The notes under the pieces: generated by a model
What the model saw: the letters and a program-made list of their open reading frames with translations, nothing else
The model's database searches: none
What the model was told of the DNA's origin: nothing
Program-made: the position numbers and the translations under genes
Assembly: GCA_019637685.1 (NCBI GenBank)
Contig: JAHBVF010000012.1
Coordinates: 62,001-126,000 of the forward strand
Length of the DNA: 64,000 bases
Source of the DNA: Caldilineaceae bacterium
GTDB lineage: Bacteria; Chloroflexota; Anaerolineae; Caldilineales; Caldilineaceae
Direction of reading: 5' to 3'
Shown: positions 36,381 through 46,751 of the stretch, in pieces
Numbering within the stretch: the stretch's first letter is position 1
Layout of the letters: each line of letters begins with the position of its first letter

Positions 36381-39300
36381 ATCAGCGCAGTATCAAATAC
36401 CTGTCTGGCAAAATTTACGTTTTCTGGATCCCCTTGCTACTGGCGCTTCTGTTTGTCGGCAGCCAGGAGGTGAGCCGTGCCGAAGTCACTACGAATGTGG
36501 GAGGGCCAATCTTTGCCAACACCACTTGGACCCTAGCAGGCAGCCCTTATGTGGCGACGAACAGTGTACAGGTGATGAATGGGGCCACCCTGACCATTGA
36601 GCCGGGGGTGATTGTCCGCTTTGACGCGGGCAAGGCCCTTTCGGTCAGTGGCGGGCTGGTGGCCCGGGGCACGGCCCAAAACCCCATCACCTTCACGGCC
36701 AACACAGCCAATCCCACGCCAGGTTACTGGGGCTTTATCAAATTCGAGAACAGCAGCACTGACGCCACCTTTGACGTGGACGGCAACTATACGGGAGGCT
36801 CGATCATCCAGCACGCGGTGGTGCAATACGCGGGTAACGATGGCAACAATCCGGCCTCCATCCTTCTGGACCGGGCATCGCCCTTGATTGACCAGAATGT
36901 GGTGCGCTACAGCAAGCACGACGGCATTCGTCTCAACGAGAGCGCAACGATTGTCAGCGGCAACTGGGTGCAGGACAGTCAGCAGTATGGCATCTACACC
37001 ACCAACGGCAGTGATACGGGCCAGCCTGCCATCCTTAATAACACAGTCATCGGCAGCGGTTATGATGGCATCTACGCAACGGGCTACTCGGATACGGACC
37101 TGGTGGTGGTAGAGGGCAATACCGTGCGCGGGGGCACCTCCGTGGGCAACAGTGGTATCAACTGCGGTAGCGCTCTGGTGAGCAAGAATAAAGTCTACGC
37201 CAATGCCGGCATTGGGATTAGAGCCTCAACCTATTGCTCTGTGATCAACAACATCGTGGCTCACAACGGCAACACTGGCATCAATGGCTACTACTCCTAT
37301 AGCCCCATTCGGGGCAACAAGATAGCCCATAACCGCACCGCGGATGGCTCCTCCGGCAACCCGGCCGGCATCTATGCCGTATACCCAGGCACTATCACCT
37401 ACAATAGCATCGTCTTCAATCGCGCCGATGCCGTCGTGCCTGGTGTAGACCTGTACTACGGGGGGAATAGCGCCAATTGTTTCGCCTACAATACAGTGAT
37501 GGGCCAGGTAGCGGCCAGCAACACCGACACCGGCGGCCTCTACCTGCGCCAGGGCAGCGTGGACTGCCAGGTGCAGTACAATAACCTCTACGGCAACCAG
37601 GGCTATGAGCTGTACAATGCCAATCTCCAGGCGGACGGCACGGTGGATGCCCAATTCAACTGGTGGGGCACTACCGACGGGACGACCATCAACAACGAAA
37701 TCTACGATTTCTTCGACGATGGCTCCTTATCCGTAACCAACTACGGCAATATGCTCACCGCGCCCGGCACAGAGGCACCGCCCGCGCCCCCCACAGGCTT
37801 GCAGGTGGTGGTCAACGGCAACAGCTTCGATCTGAGTTGGAACGCCAACGCGGAGGCGGACATCGCCGGCTATCGGGTCTACTACGACACTGACAGCGGC
37901 TACCCCTATTCCGGGACAGGAGCCACCGAAGGAGCGTCGGGGATCGACGTGGGCAACGTCACCAGCTACAGCCTGAGCGGTCTGCCCGCCAACAAAAATA
38001 TCTACTTCACCGTCCTGGCCTATGACGGCAGCGGCGATGAATGGGTGGGCGAAAGCTGGTACGCGCTGGAGAAGATCCAGGCCATCGGCGGCGTGCAGAA
38101 TACACCCACGCCCACGCCTACCGGTCCTACACCCACGGGTCAACCCACGGCTACGCCGACCGCGACCGCGACGACCAATACACCGACGGCTACAGCGACA
38201 ACGCTTCCGCCGACGGCTACGTCTACGTCCACGGCAACGGTAGTTTCGCCGACTCACACGCCCACGGCGACTTCCACGGCGACGACGGTTCCACCGACGG
38301 CTACGTCCACGGCAACGTCTACGTCCACGGCAACGGTAGTATCGCCAACCCACACACCGACAGCCACCGCCACAACCGGCTCGCCGACCAATACACCCAC
38401 GGCTACAGCCACAGCGATTGAGGAATATCTGCAAGTATTCTCTATCGACCCGAGCGAGGGGGACGGCAGCGGCTCGACAAATGTGGTGATTCAGGGCCAG
38501 GGCTTCCAGGGCACGCCGGTTGTGAAACTGGGCAGCCATGACCTGGGCAGCGTCAGCCGGGTGAGCAGCCAGCAGTTGACGGCTGTGGTTCCACCGGGCC
38601 TGCCCCTGGGAATTCACGATCTGCTGATCACGAATCCGGACGGCAGCACAGTCATCCTGGCCCAGGCCTTTACTGTTATAAGCAGTGGCCCGGCCATCGC
38701 CGAAGTGCGTCCTTCCCAGGGCGTGGCGTCCATCGCCAATACCGTCAATGTCTACGGCTTCAACTTCGACGCGGCCGCGGTGGTCAAATTGGGCAATCAG
38801 TCTCTGCCCACCACATTCATCGGTGGCAGCTATCTCCAGGCCGAGATTCCCGCGGGTGTGGCGCCCGGCCCCTATGACGTGACAGTACAAAACCCGGACA
38901 ACGCCTCCGCGCTGAAGGCCAACGGCTATACAGCCATCGAGGGCGGCAACGACGATATGTATAGCTACAGCAGCCAACTCTGGACCGATCCGGTAGCGCC
39001 CCGGGCTGCCCAAGCCGCGGATGTGGGGCTGGTGGTCAACCGACAGGGGGGCAAGCAGGTGCTCTCGAATGTGCCCGTGAACTTCTATGTGGGCGATTCG
39101 ATTGAGGACGGCCAATCCCTGGGCACGGGCACGATTCTGCTGCTCTCCCCCCGCAGTTCGGCCAGCACCTCTGCGGTCAAATGGACACCGGACACCCCAG
39201 GTTCCTACACTCTGTGGGCGCAGATCGACCCGGACAACAGCTTTGCTGAAAGTCTGGAAACCAACAATATCGTCAGCCGCACCCTCACCGTTCTGGGCCA

Positions 39301-40099
39301 GTCGGCGGACGAAGTAGCACCCCACGTGGACAGCTTCGCCGTGAACGGCGGGGCCAGCCAGACAGTGACCCAGACTGTGCAGTTTGCCACCAGTGCTTCG
39401 GACTCGGACCCCAGCAGTGGCCTGAAGTCCCTGCTCTTCCAGGAGTACGAGTACAGTCAGAGTTCCAGCCAGTGGGTTCCGGTGAAAAATTCGGGCTGGC
39501 TCGACTACGAGACCGCGCGGACCGCTCACAACTGGACACTGCTGCCCAATGCCGGGGTGAAGTATCTGCAAGCCTGGGCCTCGGACCAGGCCGGCAATGT
39601 CTCCCTCTTCCCCTTCCGGGCCTTTATCAACTATGGGCCGCCAACGGATCGGGTGGGCACGGATCAGGTGCGAATCTATCGCTTCGAGCTGAAGGTCGGT
39701 GATATGCTGACCGCCCAGATCGACCCGGTGAGCGGAGACCCGGACCTCTACGTCTGGCCGCCGGACGCAGAGACCCGCCCGCCCAAAGTCAGCAATCTCT
39801 CTGGTGATGCCATTGAGGATGTGAGTTGGGCCGCGCCCGTGGCTGGGGTCTATCAGGTGGAGGTCTACGGCTACAGCGCGTCGGAATACCGTCTGAGCGT
39901 CAACGTTACGCCCGTGGGCCGGGAGCGGGAAGTCGTTCCTATGGAAAATGTGAACCCGGACAAGGCGCAACGCAGCCAGCCGTTGATTAGTGCGAGCAAC
40001 ACCCCCGCCAATCAGCAGGCCCTGCCCACCGCGCCCACCGCGCCGGATGCACCGGCGGCGTCTCAGCAGAAGATCTTCCTGCCCGCTGTGATTCGGTAG
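36377..40099 (+). CDS. Large secreted protein: beta-helix, FN3, TIG repeats, CARDB, PPC, [FY]LP..R tail
   Basis: 1240 residues. Signal peptide about 1-36 ([20 protein letters not shown]). Parallel beta-helix about 40-470 (repeated N-x-I/V-x-x-N turns, NosD-like). FN3 about 472-570. Thr/Pro linker about 575-682. Two IPT/TIG domains about 688-855 ([20 protein letters not shown]). CARDB-like about 865-980 ([17 protein letters not shown]). A further beta domain. PPC-like domain about 1095-1180 ([20 protein letters not shown]). The chain ends KIFLPAVIR. The TIG-to-PPC half is paralogous to 40174-41961. Probably a surface adhesin or glycan-binding exoprotein; no catalytic residues identified. Confidence 0.78.
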   Translation: MNQRSIKYLSGKIYVFWIPLLLALLFVGSQEVSRAEVTTNVGGPIFANTTWTLAGSPYVATNSVQVMNGATLTIEPGVIVRFDAGKALSVSGGLVARGTAQNPITFTANTANPTPGYWGFIKFENSSTDATFDVDGNYTGGSIIQHAVVQYAGNDGNNPASILLDRASPLIDQNVVRYSKHDGIRLNESATIVSGNWVQDSQQYGIYTTNGSDTGQPAILNNTVIGSGYDGIYATGYSDTDLVVVEGNTVRGGTSVGNSGINCGSALVSKNKVYANAGIGIRASTYCSVINNIVAHNGNTGINGYYSYSPIRGNKIAHNRTADGSSGNPAGIYAVYPGTITYNSIVFNRADAVVPGVDLYYGGNSANCFAYNTVMGQVAASNTDTGGLYLRQGSVDCQVQYNNLYGNQGYELYNANLQADGTVDAQFNWWGTTDGTTINNEIYDFFDDGSLSVTNYGNMLTAPGTEAPPAPPTGLQVVVNGNSFDLSWNANAEADIAGYRVYYDTDSGYPYSGTGATEGASGIDVGNVTSYSLSGLPANKNIYFTVLAYDGSGDEWVGESWYALEKIQAIGGVQNTPTPTPTGPTPTGQPTATPTATATTNTPTATATTLPPTATSTSTATVVSPTHTPTATSTATTVPPTATSTATSTSTATVVSPTHTPTATATTGSPTNTPTATATAIEEYLQVFSIDPSEGDGSGSTNVVIQGQGFQGTPVVKLGSHDLGSVSRVSSQQLTAVVPPGLPLGIHDLLITNPDGSTVILAQAFTVISSGPAIAEVRPSQGVASIANTVNVYGFNFDAAAVVKLGNQSLPTTFIGGSYLQAEIPAGVAPGPYDVTVQNPDNASALKANGYTAIEGGNDDMYSYSSQLWTDPVAPRAAQAADVGLVVNRQGGKQVLSNVPVNFYVGDSIEDGQSLGTGTILLLSPRSSASTSAVKWTPDTPGSYTLWAQIDPDNSFAESLETNNIVSRTLTVLGQSADEVAPHVDSFAVNGGASQTVTQTVQFATSASDSDPSSGLKSLLFQEYEYSQSSSQWVPVKNSGWLDYETARTAHNWTLLPNAGVKYLQAWASDQAGNVSLFPFRAFINYGPPTDRVGTDQVRIYRFELKVGDMLTAQIDPVSGDPDLYVWPPDAETRPPKVSNLSGDAIEDVSWAAPVAGVYQVEVYGYSASEYRLSVNVTPVGREREVVPMENVNPDKAQRSQPLISASNTPANQQALPTAPTAPDAPAASQQKIFLPAVIR

Positions 40100-40119
40100 C
40101 TATCGCTGACAAAATGAAT

Positions 40120-40154
40120 GTCCATCCGGGAAGTGTCACGCTTCCCGGATGGAC
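40120..40154 (+). terminator. Hairpin between the two TIG/PPC genes
   Basis: Perfect 14-bp arms GTCCATCCGGGAAG and complement with a 7-base loop, 20 bp after the first stop and 20 bp before the next ATG. No U-tract; attenuator or mRNA-processing stem is possible. Confidence 0.65.
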
Positions 40155-40173
40155 GTTACTCAGGAGGGAACCT

Positions 40174-41961
40174 ATGCGCTCTGTACGAATTATTCGTTGG
40201 CTGTCCATGCTTTGTCTGCTGGCCGGGCTGGCGTGGAGCGGTATCGCCGTCGCCCAGTCGCCGGCCCCAGCCATCACCAGCGTTGATCCGGCCAGCGGTC
40301 TCAACACCGCGGCCACCAATATTGTCATCAAAGGCAGTGGCTTCTTTGGCACGCCCAGCGTGGCCCTGGGCACGAATGTTCTGGCCGATGTCTCTCTGCT
40401 GGACAGCACCCAAATTCTGGCTGTCGTGCCGCCGGGACTGCCGCCGGCGACGTATGATCTGATCATCACCAATCCAGACAGCCAGGTTGCGATTTTGCCC
40501 GCGGGGTTTGCTGTGCGCACGCCAACGCCTCAGGTGCTCAGCCTGCGCCCGGACCGGGGCCGATCCGATCTGCCCAATGACATCAATCTCTACGGCTTCA
40601 ATTTTGCCGTGGGCGTCTCCATCCGGCTGGCCGACAGCCCGAACCCAGAAGTAACTGACCTGACCACCACCCGCATCAACGCAACCCATTTGCGCGCAGT
40701 GGTCCCGGCTGGCCTGACACCGGGCGTCTATGACGTGACCGTGCGCAATATCGACGACAGCAGCCACACCCTTCCCGATGCCTACACTGTCTTTGAGGTG
40801 ACAAACGACGATCTCTACGGCTATGGCTACGAACTGTGGACTGATCCCACGACTGTCCGCCAGGGAGACACCGCGCGGGTGGCGCTGACGGTCCACCGCC
40901 AGGGAGGCAAGAAAGTCCTGCAGAATGTGAAAGTTCGCTTTACCCTGGGCGACGCAGCGCCCGGCGGCACGGCCCTGGGCGATGGCACAATTCTGCTGCT
41001 TTCCCCCCGCTCTTCGGACAACACCAGCCCCGTGGACTGGACACCGGCTGCGCCCGGTTCCTACATTCTCTATGGAGTGATCGACCCGGACAACGAGGTG
41101 GCCGAGGCCCTGGAGACCAATAATGTGGTCAGCCGGACAGTCACTGTCCTGGGACCAGCCGCGGATCAGATTGCGCCCCACGTGGACCAATTTGACTTTG
41201 GCGGCAACGAAAACACAACTGATCCGTTGATCCGTCTCAGCACCGCGGCGTCGGACCCAGCACCCGGTTCCGGGGTGGCTTCCCTCCTTTTCCAGGAATA
41301 CGAATACAGCCAGGGCGCGGGCCAGTGGGTTCCCGCCCAGAATTCGGGCTGGCTGGCCTACGAAGCCAATCGCACCAACTATCCCTGGACTCTGCTGCCC
41401 ACTGCCGGGGTGAAATATCTGCAAGCCTGGGCGTCAGACGGCGAAGGCAATGTGAGCATTTTGCCCTTCAAAGGCTTTGTCAGTTACATTCCGCCCAGCG
41501 ATTCGGTGGGATTGGATCAGGGCCGGGTCTACCGTTTCTCTGTCCAGAGCGGCCAGCAGATCAGCGCGCAAGTGACACCCATCAGTGGCGATCCAGACCT
41601 CTACGTCTGGCCGCCGGACGCGGAGACCCGCCCCCCCAAAGTCAGCAATCTGAGCGGGAGCGCGGCTGAGTCGGTGGTCTGGGAAGCGCCAGTCAGCGGG
41701 GTCTATCAGGTGGAGGTTTACGGCTACAGCGCGGCCCAATACCAATTGGCAGTGGAGGTCACAGCGGCCAACCGGCGCAGCCTGGGCGCGGGTAGTGGGT
41801 GGACAGCAGGCGTGGAGGAGACGAAGCCCGAACGCAGCACACCCACTTTGTCCGTGAGCAGTGTGCCCGGCGCGCAGTTGGCTCTGCCCACCGCGCCCTT
41901 GGCTCCCTCCACACCCACAGAGAAGACAGAGAAGCTCTATTTGCCTATGACAGTCCGTTGA
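40174..41961 (+). CDS. Secreted TIG/CARDB/PPC protein with [FY]LP..R tail
   Basis: 595 residues; CAGGAGGG precedes the ATG at 40174. Signal peptide about 1-27 (LCLLAGLAWSGIAVAQ). IPT/TIG 1 about 30-112 (ITSVDPASGLNTAATNIVIK), TIG 2 about 115-205, CARDB-like about 215-330 (EALETNNVVSRTVTVLG), a beta domain with [20 protein letters not shown], and a PPC-like domain about 450-535. It ends KLYLPMTVR. Very similar to the C-terminal half of its upstream neighbour but lacking the beta-helix and FN3, so it arose by partial duplication. Extracellular, role unknown. Confidence 0.8.
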   Translation: MRSVRIIRWLSMLCLLAGLAWSGIAVAQSPAPAITSVDPASGLNTAATNIVIKGSGFFGTPSVALGTNVLADVSLLDSTQILAVVPPGLPPATYDLIITNPDSQVAILPAGFAVRTPTPQVLSLRPDRGRSDLPNDINLYGFNFAVGVSIRLADSPNPEVTDLTTTRINATHLRAVVPAGLTPGVYDVTVRNIDDSSHTLPDAYTVFEVTNDDLYGYGYELWTDPTTVRQGDTARVALTVHRQGGKKVLQNVKVRFTLGDAAPGGTALGDGTILLLSPRSSDNTSPVDWTPAAPGSYILYGVIDPDNEVAEALETNNVVSRTVTVLGPAADQIAPHVDQFDFGGNENTTDPLIRLSTAASDPAPGSGVASLLFQEYEYSQGAGQWVPAQNSGWLAYEANRTNYPWTLLPTAGVKYLQAWASDGEGNVSILPFKGFVSYIPPSDSVGLDQGRVYRFSVQSGQQISAQVTPISGDPDLYVWPPDAETRPPKVSNLSGSAAESVVWEAPVSGVYQVEVYGYSAAQYQLAVEVTAANRRSLGAGSGWTAGVEETKPERSTPTLSVSSVPGAQLALPTAPLAPSTPTEKTEKLYLPMTVR

Positions 41962-41988
41962 GATATCCAAGTCCACGGAGAAGCGAAG

Positions 41989-42180
41989 ATGAAAACCCTC
42001 AAATACAGCGATGCTGGCTTTGACTGCGCCGCCGTCGTGACCGCTGAAACCGCCGAAGAAGTGCTGGCCAAGGCCGCGGCCCACGAAGTGGCCCACGAAG
42101 TGGCCCACGCCCAGGAGGTCCACGGGGTGGCGGTGACCGCGGAGATGGCAGCGGAGATTGCCAAGAAGATTGAGGGGTAG
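41989..42180 (+). CDS. DUF1059-like protein, variant copy
   Basis: 63 residues. MKTLKYSDAGFDCAAVV has Tyr where other copies have the first Cys, and a duplicated 12-base unit gives HEVAHEVAHAQEVHG in place of HAKEVHG. The upstream aagcgaag ribosome site is kept. Loss of one probable metal ligand and gain of His residues suggest altered or relaxed function. It follows the TIG/PPC gene by 27 bp. Confidence 0.75.
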   Translation: MKTLKYSDAGFDCAAVVTAETAEEVLAKAAAHEVAHEVAHAQEVHGVAVTAEMAAEIAKKIEG

Positions 42181-42271
42181 GCCAGTTCCTATCTGCCAAG
42201 AGATAGCCCGGCAAGTCACATCTCGCCGGGCCATCTCTTACCCTTCCCCATCCGCCTGCTGTCGGACCTAT

Positions 42272-45139
42272 TTATCTGTCGCTTGATCCCCAACCCAGCG
42301 CGCTCACTTCGTCCACAAGTTTGCTGGCCTCGTCGCGCTGGTCCAGGTTTTCCCCCCGCTGCAACGCCGCTTCCGCGGCGTCTTCGTCCAACTGATCCAT
42401 CGCTTTTGTCACATACGGCCCAATCCCGTCGGCGAACCAGCGACTGGCAGCACAAAGCGGGCTTTGCATCAACATTCCATACAGTTCCAGCGCGCGTGTG
42501 GGGTTTTCGCCGTCGGCCAGAATGGCCAGCGTCGTACCGATGGCGGTCAGCAGACTCCAGGCATCGGCGACCTGCACGCTGAGACGCAGACAGCGGTAAC
42601 AGAGCGCGCGTGCCTGTTCGTCCTGCCCGTTCTGCCACTGGAGCAGTCCAAGCTGGGCGCTGCAGCGAATGAAATCCATCGTCGCGCCCGTCTGTGTGGT
42701 AATCATCACAGCCTCACGCAGGGTACCCAATGCCCTGGGCAGGTCGCCGGTGTAGTGCTGTGCCCAGCCCAAAAAACCGACCGCGACACCCAACACAAAC
42801 TGATCGTCCAATTGGCGGGCAATCGAATGGGAACGCTCGGCGTAGGCCAACGCTTGCCCATACGCCCCGGCCATCAGTTCGATGGCACACAGGAAAGCAT
42901 ACGCGATCACTTCATCCCGTCGGGAACCGATTTCAGCGAATCGGGCTGCACTCTCCATCACAATCTGACGGGCATTGAAGACGTCGCCCAAATTGATGTA
43001 CGTCATGCCAATGCGGGATTGGCACGTGGCGATCCCGATTGGATCACCCAACGCGCGGAAAGCTGCCAGCGCTTCGAACCCCAACTCCAGCCCGCTGAGT
43101 GGCCGACCGCGATAGCTGTCGATGTCGGCCAGCATAGAAAGGGCAAAGGCCGCGCCGCGCACATTGCCCAGGGTACGATAGGTGTCCAGCGCCTTTTGTA
43201 CGTAGGCCCGCTGCCCTGGGAAGTCGCCCTGGAGCAGGCAGACGTGGCCCAGCCCAAGCAGAACTTCCGCGGCAAACCAGGCCTCACTGATGGATTCAAA
43301 AAGGGCCAGACTTTCCCTGTAGTAAGTCAATGCCGCTTGCGTGTCGCTGGCCGCGGCTGCCGCGCCCAACTGCATCAGGACGAAGGCGCGTTCGGGGCGC
43401 ACATCGGCTTCAGCGAGTGAGGGTTCAGCGAGAAGCCGCCGGCACTGGCTCAGGAGCTGCGTGGCGCTGTCGTGCTGGCCCAACACCCGGGCAAAGAGCG
43501 ACTGCCAGGCCAAGGCGCGGGCCTGTTTCTGTCGTTCCCCCGTCTCTGCCAGTGCCGCGGCCACGGCTCGAAAAGCCGCTTCCCCTTCAGCAGAACGCCC
43601 CCGCCATTGCAGATAGAGACCGAAACCATCCAGCGTGTCGCTGAGTCCGTCCACCCGCCCGTGTGCCGCCGCCCAATGCCACGCCCGGCTCAGATTGTCC
43701 ATCTCTGCATCCAGCACTTGCAGGTCCGTCTGTAGGCCACGATTCTTCAGCGCATTCTGGCGTCGGCGCAGCAGATCAAAGTAGAAATCGCTGTGTGCGG
43801 CGTGGGTGGCGGCGTCCAGCTCGGGCAACTCGGCCAGACGCAGTGCGCCGTACTGCCGCAGCAGTTCGTGGATGGTGTAGCGGCCCCGGTCCTGGCTGTA
43901 AACGATCAGCGAACTGGCGGCCAGGGAGCGAAGCTGGCTCAACTCGGCTGCGGTGACGCGATGGACCGCATCCTGGCTGAAGCCGCCCCGGAAGACGGAG
44001 AGTTGCGCAAAGATTTTCCGCTCGGTCTCGTTCAGCCGTTGCCAGGTGGCGTCGAATACGGCCTGCATACTGCGATGGCGGGCCGGAACCCCGCGCAGGT
44101 CTGTCTCCAGAAAGTGCAGGCTGCGGCGAATGGCGGCGAGGATATCGCCCGCGGAGAGGAGGGTAACCCAGGAGGCGGCCAGCTCAATTGCCAGGGGCAT
44201 CCCTTCTACCAAACGGCAGATTTCGGCGATGCTTCTGTTTTCTTCTGCATCCTGACGATAGCCGGGGCGAACGCGGCGGGCCGATTGCACGAAAAGTGCC
44301 GAGGCAGAGGCGCTTTCCCTATCGATCTGGGCCAGTGGGTCGCTGGTTTCGAGTCCACCCAAGGGGTAAAGCTGTTCGCCAACCAAACGCAACGGTGCGC
44401 GGGAAGTGACCAAAATCTGCACGCCGGGCGCACCCGCCAGAATGTCGGCAATAAAAGGTGCGCCGTCCAGCAGATGCTCGGCGTTGTCCAAGAGCAGCAG
44501 CAAATGGCGTGCAGACAGAAAATCGATTACCTGCTGCTGTGGGGAACGGGTCTGGTTGCTGCCGCTCTCCAGCGGCAGGCCAAGCGCCTGGGCAATGGCA
44601 GCCGGCATCTGGTCGAGTTCGCTCAACGGGGCCATATCCACAAAAGCCACGCCGTGCTCGAACTGTTCGGCCTCTGCCCGCTCGCTGGCAACGTCCAGGG
44701 CCAACCGCGTCTTGCCCATCCCGCCCGGACCGACGATTGTGACAAGGCGGGGGCCGGCATCCCGAATCCATTCCACCAGCCGCGCTTTCTCGAGGCTCCT
44801 GCCCACCAGCGGCGTGACAGGAATGGGGAGTCTGGCTGCGCGCAGATTGGCGGGTGTGCCGGGCCGATCGGCAACGCTGTCTACGCCGGGGACATCCTGC
44901 GCGGCGGGTCGATAACCGAAGCCTGCCGCTGCCAGCAGCGCCTGCTTTTGGGCCGTGACGCCCAAAATGTCGGCAACCCGCGCCACCACTTCGGGCGCGC
45001 CGGGCCGCGTGCCGTGGTTCAGCCAGCGCGCTACGGTGCTGGGGCTGACGTGCAGGCGTTGCGCCAGCCACGAGGAGGATCGGTCCTGGCGTTGAAGTTC
45101 CTGATTGAGCAGGTGGGCAAATTCCGGGTAATAGGCCAT
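42272..45139 (-). CDS. Xre-type HTH - STAND ATPase - TPR transcriptional regulator
   Basis: 955 residues from the ATG at 45139 (AAAGGA upstream). N-terminal Xre-like HTH about 20-62 (SSSWLAQRLHVSPSTVARWL). ATPase with Walker A VGPGGMGKTRLALDV near 136, Walker B HLLLLLDNAEHLL, sensor ILVTSRAPLRL, and GMPLAIELAASWV. A winged-helix segment (VFDATWQRLNETERKIFAQL) is followed by about 450 residues of TPR-like helices. It probably senses a ligand or protein through the TPRs and acts on nearby envelope genes, lying convergent to 40174/41989 and divergent from the 45408 lipoprotein; targets are inferred from position. Confidence 0.86.
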   Translation of the reverse strand: MAYYPEFAHLLNQELQRQDRSSSWLAQRLHVSPSTVARWLNHGTRPGAPEVVARVADILGVTAQKQALLAAAGFGYRPAAQDVPGVDSVADRPGTPANLRAARLPIPVTPLVGRSLEKARLVEWIRDAGPRLVTIVGPGGMGKTRLALDVASERAEAEQFEHGVAFVDMAPLSELDQMPAAIAQALGLPLESGSNQTRSPQQQVIDFLSARHLLLLLDNAEHLLDGAPFIADILAGAPGVQILVTSRAPLRLVGEQLYPLGGLETSDPLAQIDRESASASALFVQSARRVRPGYRQDAEENRSIAEICRLVEGMPLAIELAASWVTLLSAGDILAAIRRSLHFLETDLRGVPARHRSMQAVFDATWQRLNETERKIFAQLSVFRGGFSQDAVHRVTAAELSQLRSLAASSLIVYSQDRGRYTIHELLRQYGALRLAELPELDAATHAAHSDFYFDLLRRRQNALKNRGLQTDLQVLDAEMDNLSRAWHWAAAHGRVDGLSDTLDGFGLYLQWRGRSAEGEAAFRAVAAALAETGERQKQARALAWQSLFARVLGQHDSATQLLSQCRRLLAEPSLAEADVRPERAFVLMQLGAAAAASDTQAALTYYRESLALFESISEAWFAAEVLLGLGHVCLLQGDFPGQRAYVQKALDTYRTLGNVRGAAFALSMLADIDSYRGRPLSGLELGFEALAAFRALGDPIGIATCQSRIGMTYINLGDVFNARQIVMESAARFAEIGSRRDEVIAYAFLCAIELMAGAYGQALAYAERSHSIARQLDDQFVLGVAVGFLGWAQHYTGDLPRALGTLREAVMITTQTGATMDFIRCSAQLGLLQWQNGQDEQARALCYRCLRLSVQVADAWSLLTAIGTTLAILADGENPTRALELYGMLMQSPLCAASRWFADGIGPYVTKAMDQLDEDAAEAALQRGENLDQRDEASKLVDEVSALGWGSSDR

Positions 45140-45310
45140 GTGCAACAATCCTTTGCAGCAGGTGGCAAGTTTCTGCGCACTGGCTGGCAAGTGGGAAGCG
45201 TATCGTCTGGTGGTCTTGCCGTGCCGCTATTATGCACCCAAATAATACGGGAGACAAACGCTTTTCTTGGCCTGCCAGGTATCTTCTCAATAAAACGGGG
45301 CTGTCAACCC

Positions 45311-45343
45311 AGAAGTTCGACTTTTGCCAAAAGTCGAACTTCT
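45311..45343. repeat. 33-bp palindromic repeat, copy 3 of 3
   Basis: Arms AGAAGTTCGACTTTT and complement around GCC, in the divergent gap between 45139 and 45408; nothing else is evident in that gap. In this position it cannot be a terminator for either neighbour, so the family is not simply terminators. Confidence 0.85.
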
Positions 45344-45407
45344 TCGCCCCAAGATATTGGGAAGATACGTTTGCCAGTGATTCAACCCAATTCCCAGGAG
45401 GAGATCC

Positions 45408-46520
45408 ATGCAGCAGCGAAACGTAAGATTTGCCCTACTTTTTTGTCTATCTGTGCTTCTATTGGCCGGATGTCAGCCAGGCCAATTTGTGCTCCCGCCG
45501 CCGCCAGTGGCTGCCGCGCCGACGCCCGCGGTGACGGTCCAGGAGGCGAAAATCCAAAGCGCGATGGAGGCCGCGCCGCCGGTGATTGCCGAAAGCGCTA
45601 CGGTTGTGGATTGGCCGGCCGCGCCGGGTGCGGAACAGGCCATTCTACGCGCCGGTTCGGACGAATGGGTCTGTATGCCCGATTGGCCAGCCACCCCTGC
45701 CAACGACCCGATGTGTTTGGATCCCACCTGGTCGGCGTGGATGCAGGCATTCATGACAGGCGCAGAGCCGGAAGTTACCACACTCGGCGTCGCGTATATG
45801 CTGGCTGGTGGCGCGGCGGCCAGCAACACCGATCCCGCTGCCACCGAACCCGCCGATGGCGAAGAGTGGGTTGTTCCGCCGCCCCACGTGATGCTGCTGA
45901 TGCCCGGCGGTTTTGATGCCGCGGTCTACGGCACCGACTACACATCCGGCAAGCCCTGGATACTGTGGGATGAGACGCCCTATGAGTTTTTGATCGTCCC
46001 GGTCGTCCCAGTGGCCGAGGCCGCCGGTCCCATCGCCGTAACAGACAGTGTCGAAACAAAGATCAGAAATATCGAAGCCGCGGCGCCCGCAGTGATTGCG
46101 GACAACGCAATGTTGATGGACTGGCCGACGGAAGCCGGCGGTGAGATGACGCCCCTGCGTGCGGGCACGAATGAGTGGCTCTGCGTGCCCGATTGGCCGG
46201 CCACCCCACCGGATGACCCCATGTGTTTCGATCCGGCCTGGACGGCCTGGATGGGCGCATTCATGACAGGCGCAGAACCGGAGATTGACACCCTCGGCGT
46301 CTCCTATATGCTGGCGGGTGGGGCCATGGCCAGCAGTTCCGATCCCTTTGCCACCCAACCCGCCGACGGCGAAGACTGGGTAGTTCCGCCGTCCCACGTG
46401 ATGCTGATTATGCCTGGCGGGTTTGACGCCGCGGTTTTCGGCACAGACGATACGTCCGGCAAGCCCTGGATTGTGTGGGATGAGACGCCGTTTGAGTTTC
46501 TCATCGTTCCTGTGCAGTAG
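45408..46520 (+). CDS. Lipoprotein with two tandem copies of an uncharacterised domain
   Basis: 370 residues; CAGGAGGAG precedes the ATG. Lipobox LLLAGCQ. Two repeats of about 155 residues (about 45-195 and 212-370) share VIADNAMLMDWP, LRAGTNEWLCVPDWPATPPD, DPMCFDPAW, LGVSYMLAGG, DWVVPPSHVMLIMPGGFDA and GKPWIVWDETPFEFLIVPV. Each has two Cys (WVCMPD / PMCLDP), probably a disulfide. I recall similar single-domain exported proteins in other bacteria, all uncharacterised. The second repeat is followed by a hairpin and a DUF1059 remnant, as in the OsmC loci. Confidence 0.72.
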   Translation: MQQRNVRFALLFCLSVLLLAGCQPGQFVLPPPPVAAAPTPAVTVQEAKIQSAMEAAPPVIAESATVVDWPAAPGAEQAILRAGSDEWVCMPDWPATPANDPMCLDPTWSAWMQAFMTGAEPEVTTLGVAYMLAGGAAASNTDPAATEPADGEEWVVPPPHVMLLMPGGFDAAVYGTDYTSGKPWILWDETPYEFLIVPVVPVAEAAGPIAVTDSVETKIRNIEAAAPAVIADNAMLMDWPTEAGGEMTPLRAGTNEWLCVPDWPATPPDDPMCFDPAWTAWMGAFMTGAEPEIDTLGVSYMLAGGAMASSSDPFATQPADGEDWVVPPSHVMLIMPGGFDAAVFGTDDTSGKPWIVWDETPFEFLIVPVQ

Positions 46521-46561
46521 GTGCCGGGCAACGGGCAGTAATTGGGACACAATCGAACGCT

Positions 46562-46592
46562 GACCTGCCAGATTTCCCCGATCTGGCAGGTC
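46562..46592. terminator. Hairpin of the GACCTGCCAGG family
   Basis: Arms GACCTGCCAGAT and ATCTGGCAGGTC around a 7-base loop, 41 bp after the lipoprotein stop. Confidence 0.65.
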
Positions 46593-46602
46593 CATTCATA
46601 AG

Positions 46603-46718
46603 TCTACTGCAAAAAGGGTAATTTCTCCCGCAGAGACGCAGAGACGCAGAGAATTTCAGGAGAAAATCCTTCTTCTCATCAGTGTTTATCAGCAGCTACA
46701 ACAGCTTTTTGCAGTAGA
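46603..46718. mobile_element. MITE-like element with 14-bp terminal inverted repeats
   Basis: TCTACTGCAAAAAG (46603-46616) and its exact complement (46705-46718) bound a 116-bp non-coding stretch containing cgcagagacgcagag repeats and gtgtttatcagc. No clear target duplication. Similar internal words occur near 1300 and 48670. It lies between the hairpin and a broken DUF1059. Confidence 0.55.
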
Positions 46719-46751
46719 ATTATTCATTCCTCTACCAGAGGAGAAACGAAG

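Noticed and set aside
38100..38420. Minisatellite or CRISPR-like repeat
   Set aside because: The repeats encode the Thr/Pro linker of the 36377 protein in frame and are explained by that.
37727..39970. 747-codon minus-strand frame
   Set aside because: Antisense to the beta-helix/TIG protein; the Arg/Gly/Cys-rich stretch mirrors the Thr/Pro linker DNA.
43793..45916. Long plus-strand frame of 707 codons
   Set aside because: Antisense to the Xre-ATPase-TPR regulator and running out of frame into the 45408 lipoprotein; no ribosome site or known domain.
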